This document shows, piece after piece, positions 1 through 6,800 of a stretch of DNA of 10,326 bases. Position 1 is the first letter of the stretch. The number at the start of each line of letters is the position of its first letter. The notes beneath the pieces were generated by a model. That model did no database searches and had not been told where the DNA came from. It saw only the letters and a list, made by a program, of their open reading frames with translations. Source of the DNA: an uncultured Phenylobacterium sp. (GTDB lineage Bacteria; Pseudomonadota; Alphaproteobacteria; Caulobacterales; Caulobacteraceae); the NCBI GenBank assembly GCA_945952355.1, contig CAMFIW010000054.1:1-10326 (forward strand), written 5' to 3'. Position numbers and translations under genes: made by a program.

Positions 1-90
1 GTTCTGGACGTCCGACAACTCGTCGTTGGTCTTGTTCAGGTTCTGCAGAGCCACGAGCGCGGACTTATTGGTGTGGACGCTGATCGTCAT
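1..90 (-). CDS. Flagellin, N-terminal 30 codons only (runs off window)
   Basis: The minus strand from 90 encodes 30 residues beginning MTISVHTNKSALVALQNLN and ending at the window edge. The SVHTN..ALVALQNLN pattern is the conserved D0 start of bacterial flagellins and aligns with the N-termini of the two complete flagellins upstream in this window ([15 protein letters not shown]). It is clearly a different paralog: ISVHTNKSAL replaces [10 protein letters not shown], and NDELSDVQN replaces NADL..TQ. The start is well supported by a perfect AAGGAGG Shine-Dalgarno at 103-97, six bases before the ATG. The gene lies 190 bp after the FlaG-like gene. I find no sigma54 -24/-12 motif ahead of it, unlike the other two flagellins. 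Only the N-terminus is visible, so length and subtype are unknown. Confidence 0.9.
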   Translation of the reverse strand, partial: MTISVHTNKSALVALQNLNKTNDELSDVQN

Positions 91-96
91 ACCCGG

Positions 97-118
97 CCTC
101 CTTGGCGCGCCCGGCGCC
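97..118 (-). promoter_or_regulatory. Strong Shine-Dalgarno with an adjacent GC hairpin
   Basis: On the minus strand a five-base-pair inverted repeat (GGCGC, 5-base spacer, GCGCC; 118-104) ends one base before a full AAGGAGG ribosome binding site (103-97) of the truncated flagellin. The hairpin could expose or modulate the site. Flagellin leader mRNAs are targets of the regulator FlbT in Caulobacter, but nothing here proves such a role. Confidence 0.4.
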
Positions 119-125
119 TTTGGAA

Positions 126-141
126 ACTCGTTATTGCGAGT
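126..141 (-). other. Small hairpin in flagellin leader region
   Basis: ACTCG (126-130) and CGAGT (137-141) form a perfect 5-bp stem around a 6-base loop TTATTG, 36 bases upstream of the truncated flagellin ATG. If the mRNA starts above this point, the hairpin is in its 5' leader. It is short and may be chance. The rest of 142-280 shows no recognisable promoter; a 12-bp palindrome CCGGGCGCCCGG sits at 227-238. Confidence 0.25.
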
Positions 142-280
142 CGCCCTGGTTGCCGGTTTTCCTGGCCGGGAAGCTAGGGAATCATGGTGTCCAGATGGTT
201 AACGCCCATACACCAATGCCCGCCAGCCGGGCGCCCGGGGCAGGTGAAACGGTCGGTTTGGACGCCTCTCGGCGACCGGA

Positions 281-571
281 TCAGGCGCGGGTTCGGATGA
301 CGTCGCCCGCTACGTAGTTCTCGCCTTCGCGCAGCTTCAGGATGTCCTCTCGCGGATACTGAGCGAGGACATCACCGGTGCGCCGGTCGACCGTCTTGTA
401 GACGTACGAGCCGTCGACCTCTTCGATCACAAGTCTCAGGTCCGCCTGGTCCAGAGCGCCTGCAGCAATACGGGATTGAACTGAACCCGTGTCGGGCGCC
501 GGCGCTTGGGGGGCCGGCTGGCTGAAGGTCGGATCGGGCGTGGCCGAGACGGCTGCCACTTTCTTTTCCAT
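281..571 (-). CDS. flaG: FlaG-like flagellar protein
   Basis: This encodes a 96-residue protein. Residues 1-42 are low-complexity and rich in Ala, Pro and Gln. Residues 44-80 hold the FlaG core: LRLVIEEVDGSYVYKTVDRR followed by TGDVLAQYPREDILKL, matching the family pattern of a beta hairpin, an 'xVDrxTGEVIxQxP' turn and an 'Exxl' helix. The length is close to that of typical FlaG proteins. FlaG proteins affect flagellar filament length or assembly, although their mechanism is poorly known. The gene lies between flagellin genes on the same strand, 127 bp after the stop of the 273-aa flagellin and 190 bp before another, which supports the assignment. The ribosome site GGAG (577-574) is only two bases from the ATG, unusually close. 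I find no sigma54 motif of its own, so read-through from the flagellin upstream is likely. The symbol reflects family similarity; orthology is not shown. Confidence 0.75.
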   Translation of the reverse strand: MEKKVAAVSATPDPTFSQPAPQAPAPDTGSVQSRIAAGALDQADLRLVIEEVDGSYVYKTVDRRTGDVLAQYPREDILKLREGENYVAGDVIRTRA

Positions 572-623
572 GTCTCCAATCGCCGGCGGGTCTCAACTGC
601 CGGCGTCCCTGTTGGTCCGAATG

Positions 624-649
624 CGGCGGGGAAGTCGCCCTCCCCGCCG
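624..649 (-). terminator. Second hairpin after flagellin gene
   Basis: CGGCGGGGA (624-632) and TCCCCGCCG (641-649) form a perfect 9-bp GC stem with an 8-base loop. It follows the 658-691 hairpin in the flagellin-to-flaG gap. Neither hairpin has a downstream T-run, so it may be an attenuator or an mRNA 3'-end stabiliser and not a classic intrinsic terminator. Confidence 0.4.
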
Positions 650-657
650 GCCACGAC

Positions 658-691
658 CGAAGGCGCGGCGCGACGACGCGCCACGCCTTCG
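658..691 (-). terminator. Hairpin directly after flagellin stop
   Basis: This long interrupted hairpin starts 7 bases past the flagellin stop. The outer stem GAAGGCG/CGCCTTC (659-665, 684-690, plus a C-G pair at 658/691) and the inner stem GGCGCG/CGCGCC (667-672, 677-682) are separated by one C.A mismatch, with loop ACGA. Stability should be high. No T-run follows on the minus strand, so termination may be partial and let flaG be transcribed. Confidence 0.5.
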
Positions 692-698
692 AATTTCC

Positions 699-1520
699 TT
701 AGCGGAAGAGGCTGAGGAGGCTTTGCGAGGAGCTGTTCGCGATCGACAGCGCCTGCACGCCAAGCTGTTGCTTGGTCTGCAGCGATGTCAGCTTCGCGGA
801 TTCCTTCGCGAGGTCGGCGTCGACCAGGTTGCCCACACCGGCGTCGATCGAGTCTTGCAGCTTGCCGATGAAGGTCAGGTGCGAGGCCAGGGCCTTCGAA
901 CCCGTACCCAGCTTCGACAGAGCGGTCGACACGTTCTGGATGGCGGTGGTGACGGTGGCGATCATTGTGCCAGCGCCCGATTGGGTGCCGATCGACGAAG
1001 TCGCGCTCAGACCGATACCCGCGAGGGACAGGTCTTGGGCGGCAACGGTCAGCTTCGAGCTGCCGCTATCGTCCGCGAGAGCGGCGATGGTCGTGCCGCC
1101 CGCATTGATCATGTTGATCCCGTTGAACGTGGCGTTGGTCACGGACTTGGTGATCTGATCGCGGAGCGACATGAAGTCTTGGTTCAGGGCGTCGCGCGAA
1201 GCGGTATCGAGCGAGGCGTCCGAAGCGGCCAGGGCCTTGGACTTCATCTGGACGAGCAGGTCGGAGACGGCTTCACCGCCGGCGATCGCGACGTCCACGG
1301 TCGATTGGGAGCGCTGGAGCGACTCCTTGACCGCATCGAGAGAGGTGGAGGTCGCGCGCTGGTTTTGCGCGATCGCCCAGATGGCGCCGTTGTCCTTGGC
1401 GCTGGCCACCTTCTTACCGGTGTTGATCCGGTTTTGGGTGGTCATCAGGTCGGCGTTGGTTTGGTTGAGGTTCTGCAGGGCGACCATGGCCCCGACGTTG
1501 GTATTGACGCTATTCGGCAT
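699..1520 (-). CDS. Flagellin (273 aa)
   Basis: This is a filament structural protein, exported by the flagellar type III system and polymerised at the filament tip. The N-terminal D0/D1 region is at residues 1-135 ([44 protein letters not shown]). The C-terminal D1/D0 region is at about 195-273 ([35 protein letters not shown]) and ends LFR. Only about 55 residues separate them, so the outer D2/D3 domains are absent; I recall C. crescentus FljK having the same length. The central part is rich in Ser/Thr (for example LSATSS, 171-176), the sort of surface that is O-glycosylated in Caulobacter. I chose the ATG at 1520: it gives the conserved MPNSVNTN start, has AAGGA seven bases upstream, and lies downstream of a sigma54 promoter. 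The frame stays open to 1616, but that would precede the transcription start. It is paralogous to the flagellin at 1811-2656: about 120 of 136 N-terminal and 64 of 76 C-terminal residues are identical by my count. Confidence 0.97.
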   Translation of the reverse strand: MPNSVNTNVGAMVALQNLNQTNADLMTTQNRINTGKKVASAKDNGAIWAIAQNQRATSTSLDAVKESLQRSQSTVDVAIAGGEAVSDLLVQMKSKALAASDASLDTASRDALNQDFMSLRDQITKSVTNATFNGINMINAGGTTIAALADDSGSSKLTVAAQDLSLAGIGLSATSSIGTQSGAGTMIATVTTAIQNVSTALSKLGTGSKALASHLTFIGKLQDSIDAGVGNLVDADLAKESAKLTSLQTKQQLGVQALSIANSSSQSLLSLFR

Positions 1521-1592
1521 CACTAGATCCTTGTTCTCAGGTCTCGGCCGCCATTTTGGCAGCCAGAGGCGTTTTGCCTCGGAGAGCGAGAA

Positions 1593-1607
1593 GCAAGGCT
1601 CGGGCCA
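1593..1607 (-). promoter_or_regulatory. sigma54 (RpoN) promoter of the 273-aa flagellin gene
   Basis: The minus strand reads TGGCCCGAGCCTTGC from 1607 to 1593. The invariant GG (1606-1605) and GC (1594-1593) are separated by exactly ten bases, matching the TGGCAC-N5-TTGC consensus. The predicted start of transcription is near 1581, giving a leader of about 61 bases. Flagellin promoters in Caulobacter are known sigma54 targets activated by FlbD. Confidence 0.85.
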
Positions 1608-1681
1608 TACGCCCACGGGCGATCGACCCGCGATAAGATTTTGAAATCGTGAGGTTATACCCTTGTTAGGGACGTTCTAGA

Positions 1682-1698
1682 TCGGCAAAATTTGCCGA
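1682..1698. promoter_or_regulatory. ftr/FlbD-like enhancer palindrome 1
   Basis: TCGGCAAAATTTGCCGA is a perfect 17-base inverted repeat centred on 1690, about 110 bases upstream of the predicted flagellin transcription start. Spacing and CGGCA...TGCCG arms fit the ftr enhancer elements bound by FlbD, the NtrC-like flagellar activator of Caulobacter. The consensus is from memory; binding is inferred. Confidence 0.65.
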
Positions 1699-1711
1699 CT
1701 TGCGCGCAGAT

Positions 1712-1727
1712 GGGCAGAAATTGCCGG
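1712..1727. promoter_or_regulatory. ftr/FlbD-like enhancer element 2
   Basis: GGGCAGAAATTGCCGG matches palindrome 1 at 12 of 15 core positions and starts 29 bases from it, near three helical turns, so both sites would face the same side of the helix. It is centred about 138 bases upstream of the predicted transcription start. Confidence 0.6.
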
Positions 1728-1735
1728 CCTCACCC

Positions 1736-1742
1736 CGGCAAA
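1736..1742. promoter_or_regulatory. Possible third ftr half-site
   Basis: CGGCAAA repeats the left arm of palindrome 1 (1683-1689) exactly, 24 bases beyond element 2, but has no matching right arm. It may be a degenerate extra site or chance. Confidence 0.3.
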
Positions 1743-1773
1743 CGGCGCCCAGCGTTTCAAAGAGCTCGCCGGG

Positions 1774-1793
1774 GCGGCCCCCGAAGGGGCCGC
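1774..1793 (-). terminator. Hairpin terminator after the 281-aa flagellin gene
   Basis: GCGGCCCC (1774-1781) and GGGGCCGC (1786-1793) form a perfect 8-bp stem with loop CGAA, 17 bases after the flagellin stop. The minus-strand sequence that follows contains CTCTTTG, a weak pyrimidine tract. It separates the two flagellin units, in line with each having its own promoter. Confidence 0.65.
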
Positions 1794-1810
1794 ACCCGGC
1801 GCTGCGACCC

Positions 1811-2656
1811 TTACTTGAACAGGGCCATGATCGTCTGCGGCGTCTGGTTCGCGATGGTCAGCGCCTGGACGCCGAGTTGCTGCTTGGTCTGCAGCGCCGT
1901 CAGCTTCGCGCTTTCCTTGGCCAGATCGGCGTCGACAAGGTTGCCGATGCCCGCATCGATCGAGTCCTGCAGCTTTCCGATGAAGGTCAGGTGCGAGGCC
2001 AGGGACTTCGACCCGGTGCCCAACTTGGACAGGGCCGTCGACACACTGGCGATGGCATTCCCGATCCCGGTGATCATCAGACTGGCATTGGTCTGAGTTC
2101 CGATCGTGGAGGTCGCAGTCAGCGCCCCCAGAACCGATCCACCGAGAGACAGATCCTCGCCCTGCACGGTCAGCTTGGAGTTGCCCGTGTCGTCGGCGAG
2201 CGCCGCGATGGTCACGACGCCGCCAGGCTGGGTACCGTCCAGCATGTTGACGCCATTGAACGTCGCGTTCTTCACCGCCTTGGCGATCTGGTCCCGCAGC
2301 GACATGAAGTCCTGATTCAGCGCGTCGCGAGACGCCTGATCGAGACTCGCGTCCGAGGCTGCGAGGGCCTTCTGCTTCATCTGGACCAGCAAGTCCGAAA
2401 CCGTTTCACCAGCAGCCATGGCGACATCCACAGTGGACTGGCTCCGCTGCAGAGACTCTTTGACAGCGTCGAGCGATCCGGACGTTGCGCGCTGGTTCTG
2501 GGCGATCGCCCAAATAGCGCCGTTGTCCTTCGCGCTGGACACCTTCTTGCCGGTGTTAATACGGGTTTGCGTCATTGCCAGGTCAGCATTGGTCGCATTG
2601 AGGTTTTGGAGCGCGATCATCGCGCCCACGTTCGTGTTCACCGAATTGTACGGCAT
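1811..2656 (-). CDS. Flagellin (281 aa)
   Basis: This is the second complete flagellin, with the same two-part build: an N-terminal D0/D1 region at residues 1-138 ([40 protein letters not shown]) and a C-terminal region at about 205-281 ([35 protein letters not shown]) ending LFK. Eight residues more than its neighbour come from the start (one) and from central indels (TQPGG and SVLGAL regions). The central part, [19 protein letters not shown] (179-197), is Thr/Ser-rich. The start at 2656 is supported by AAGGA six bases upstream, by alignment to the neighbour, and by a sigma54 promoter 75 bases above. A longer reading to 2734 would begin inside the promoter. Tandem duplication with divergence concentrated in the middle and the last ten residues suggests distinct filament positions or glycan display. 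Confidence 0.97.
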   Translation of the reverse strand: MPYNSVNTNVGAMIALQNLNATNADLAMTQTRINTGKKVSSAKDNGAIWAIAQNQRATSGSLDAVKESLQRSQSTVDVAMAAGETVSDLLVQMKQKALAASDASLDQASRDALNQDFMSLRDQIAKAVKNATFNGVNMLDGTQPGGVVTIAALADDTGNSKLTVQGEDLSLGGSVLGALTATSTIGTQTNASLMITGIGNAIASVSTALSKLGTGSKSLASHLTFIGKLQDSIDAGIGNLVDADLAKESAKLTALQTKQQLGVQALTIANQTPQTIMALFK

Positions 2657-2730
2657 TGGGTGTCCTTCCATTCTGGTCGGGGATGGTCCGGCTTTTGCCG
2701 GCAGGCAGTTCTTCGCCTGAGGCGCGCATC

Positions 2731-2745
2731 GCAAGCCGCGGGCCA
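2731..2745 (-). promoter_or_regulatory. sigma54 (RpoN) promoter of the 281-aa flagellin gene
   Basis: The minus strand reads TGGCCCGCGGCTTGC from 2745 to 2731, with GG (2744-2743) and GC (2732-2731) ten bases apart. The predicted transcript start is near 2719, with a leader of about 63 bases, almost the same as in the other flagellin gene. The first seven bases of the two promoters are identical (TGGCCCG). Confidence 0.85.
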
Positions 2746-2847
2746 GAACAGGCCCCGGAATTCACTTTCTATACCATTGTTTTTTATTGAATAATCTCGA
2801 CTTGACCGGGGGCCTGAATTAATCACGCCTGCGGACGAATCGAACGC

Positions 2848-2864
2848 CCGGCACGACTTGCCGG
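2848..2864. promoter_or_regulatory. ftr/FlbD-like enhancer palindrome of the 281-aa flagellin gene
   Basis: CCGGCA (2848-2853) and TGCCGG (2859-2864) form a perfect 6-bp inverted repeat with a 5-base spacer, centred near -137 of the predicted flagellin start. The arms match the elements at 1682-1727. An AT-rich stretch (2766-2800) lies between it and the promoter, where an IHF bend would be expected, but I see no clean IHF consensus. Confidence 0.5.
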
Positions 2865-2880
2865 TCCAATCCTGCGTAGT

Positions 2881-2907
2881 GGGAATACCCGTCCGCCCGG
2901 GCGGGAC
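2881..2907 (-). terminator. Weak hairpins after the decarboxylase gene
   Basis: Four bases past the stop, the minus strand has GTCC...GGAC (2907-2904 with 2894-2891), continued by a short GC stem with one bulge around loop CCGG, then a second small GGG-TATT-CCC hairpin (2890-2881). There is no T-run. This is a plausible but weak end for the glycosylation operon. Confidence 0.3.
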
Positions 2908-2910
2908 CAG

Positions 2911-3858
<948 letters not shown>

Positions 3859-3888
3859 ACCGTAGATCCCAATGCGGCGCCGGCGGGG

Positions 3889-6800
3889 CTAGGCCGAGCG
3901 CCTGCTCCCACGATCCGCCGGGCCGCGATCCAAGTCCAGGGCTTCAAGACTCGAGGTGTCGAACCCATGGAAGAGTGACAGGAAGCGGAACGGATGATCC
4001 CGGTAGGACGGGTACATCACGTTGTTGATATCGCTGGACGTATCGAATCGGCCGATGCGAGGAGCCTCGCCGTGCCGCTCCAGGTGATGGCGCGCGAACA
4101 GCAGGGCCGCCTGGTCGATCCAGCGCGTCACCGCGGACGCGGCCAGATGGCGCTCCAGATAGGCCCGCAGGCTTCGCAGGAAGCGGTGGGCGTTGGCGGT
4201 CGGGTTCACCAGCAGCAGGTTGGCCGTCAACCGCGACCCGGCGTTCCAGCTGATCTCATTCTCGTTGACTACGATGTCGTCGCCGGCGGTGCGATCCAGC
4301 AGGTCGGCGACCCCGCGTTGCAGGACGAGATCGATGTCGGAAACGAAGATCGGCCGCTCCAGCGCCGACAGCAGCCCGTCCAGCCGCAGGAATCGCACCG
4401 ACTGAAGGTGGGCGATCGGCTTGTCGGCCAGACCCTTTGGCGGCGCGTCATACGACTTCGTCGCCACGGCGGCTTCGTCGAAGGCGTCGGCGGTGAACAT
4501 CAGACGCGGGTCTCGCACGCCCACCTTGGCCGCGATCTCGGCGAGGCGCCCCGCGCCGCCGATCACATGGATGACCACCATTGCGGCGACATCTGCGTAT
4601 TTCAGCACCGACAGGGCGTACCAGCGCGCATAGAGATCGACATAGGCTTCATCGGCCGCGGCGAAGAACACGGCGCGCGCGCCGAGCTCGTCCGCCCTGC
4701 CCTTCAGCCCCCCGGGCGCAAGCGGCGACCCAGTGCTGTCGGCGATTTCGGCCGCCGCCTCATGCCCGGCGTCCGGTGTCGGAGCCTCGATGGCCGGTAG
4801 GTCGACCGCGTCCATCATCAGGCGGTAGTGAATCGCCCAGCCGGCCCACTCGCTATCGACCGGAAGCTCGATGACCAGCGCCCTCGCCGCGTCTTGCAGC
4901 CGCCTGACCCGCGCTAGGCCGCCGGCGTCCAGCGGGGCGCACAGAATTCGGCTCGCAAGGTCGTGGATGTCGCGCAGTCGGAGCAGCGGGTGAACATCCC
5001 TGGCCGGGTCCAGGACCTCGGAGATCTCCCCATCGAGGCTGTTCCCGGGCGAGGTCGGAGCGACTTCGGCGAGGGCCGCCAAGGCGGCCGGGTCCGCGGG
5101 GTCAAGCGCCAACAAGGCGCGCGCATAGTGCTCGACGCGATCGCGCCGCCCCAGGGCCTGGTTGCAGACAAGAGCGGCCGTGACCATGGGCGCGCTGAGC
5201 GGGGCGACCTCGGCCAGAGCCGCGGCATAGGCCTCGGCCTGCGCCATCTCGCCGGCGGCCAAATGGGCGTTGTATCGCTCGATGGCGACCAGGGCCTGGG
5301 CCCGGACGTCCTCGATCACGGTCTCCGGATCGCCAGCGGCCACCTTCAGCTCGATCAGCCGTTCAAGCGCCTCGAGGACACGTCCCATGGACGACAGCAG
5401 CCTCACCAGGGCGCGCAGGGTCTCGACATCTGAGGGGCGCGAGGCGTGCAGCTTCTGGAGCACCAGCAGCGCCTCCCCCGCCCGGCCCTCGCTGGCGAGT
5501 TCGGCGGCCATCGCTCGCAGCCGGTCGACCTCGGCCAGCGCCTCGGGCGTGTCGAACACCGCCGTCGTGTCGAACTGCTGCCGGCTGATCCGGTAGCCGT
5601 GGCCGCGCAACAGCGCTTCCGCGGCCGCCGTGTCCTCGCCGTTCAGGTGCTGGTGCTCGTAGTGCACCACGCCCGGCCGGAAACGGGCGAAGTCGAACAG
5701 CTTCAAGACCTCGAAATCGTAGCCCTCGGTGTCGATCTGCAGGATGTCGATCCGCTCGATTCCCCGCTCCGACAACAGGTGATCGAGGGTCTTGCAGGGC
5801 ACCTGGACCGGTTGAACCAGGGCGCGCAGGGCCGCGGTCGTCTCGGCGTTCGGGCTGGAGCGCCCCAGAACGCCCGTCTCCTTCAGGAGATCCTCCATCA
5901 GGAACGAGCTGATCCCGGCGAAGTGCGGCGGCAGGAGACCGCGCTCCACCGCCTCCGGATTGAACTTCCAGATGGTGCGCTCGCCGTCCTCGTCGGCCAC
6001 GGCGCAGTTGATCGGCGTGACCTTGGGGTTGCCGTCGTAGAGCGCCTGGAGCTTGTCGAAATACTGCGGGATCGGCTCGACGATGACCCCGGCGAGGTCG
6101 GCGGCCACCACGTGCGGCCGCAGCGGGTCGAAACTGACGCCGTCGAAGCCCCCGACCTGGACGAAGAAGGAGTCGGGCCGTCGCGCGACCAGTTCGGCCA
6201 TGGCGATATCGAAGGGGTCGTCGTGAGCGGACGGCGAGCCGGGGCGCTCGGATTCGGCGATCGCTTCGGCGGTCCACAGGCGCGCGTCCTCGCGGATCGG
6301 CCGGGCGGCGTGCCGTAGGCCTAGGGCGGCCCGGAACAGGCCGTGATAGTCGACCTCCCCCAGCATTTCGCGGTCGTCGTGGTCGAGCGCGATCGCCGCC
6401 TCCAGATAGTCGTCCAGATTGGCCAGGTCGGGACGAGGCAAGTCGCCCCGGCGATGGTCGTCGCACATCTGAGCGAACAGGTCTTCCAGGCGGTCGGCAA
6501 GCCTTTCCATGGCGAAGAGATCGCAGTCGGGCCTGGCCGCCTCCAGCCTGGCGCGCAGGGCCGCCAGGGTCGCCCGGTCGCGGCCGAGTTCCACGCCACG
6601 GGCCACGAAGTCGGCCGTGCGCTCGCAGACCAGATCCGGCAATCCCGCCGAGCGCACCAGGCTGCCACAGACTCGCGCAGCGAAGCTGCGGCCAGACAGG
6701 GTCAGGACGGGGACCCCCATCCAAAGTGCGTCGGACGCGGTGGTGTGCGCGCCGTAGGGCACGGTGTCGAGGAACAGGTCCGCCAAGGGATAGCGCGCCA

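Noticed and set aside
102..317. Small plus-strand frame upstream of the truncated flagellin
   Set aside because: It covers intergenic sequence and the antisense of the FlaG-like gene end, with no ribosome site or recognisable motif.
489..1526. Long plus-strand open frame opposite the 273-aa flagellin (and a similar one at 1700-2794 opposite the other flagellin)
   Set aside because: The translations are Arg/Gly/Leu/Asp/Val-rich with no family motifs, and mirror highly conserved flagellin codons on the other strand. The resemblance between the two antisense products only reflects the flagellin duplication.
1521..1616. Longer N-terminus for the 273-aa flagellin starting at 1616 (and for the 281-aa one at 2734)
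   Set aside because: Both extended starts lie at or upstream of the sigma54 promoters, and the added residues have no match to flagellin N-termini; the internal ATGs have good ribosome sites.
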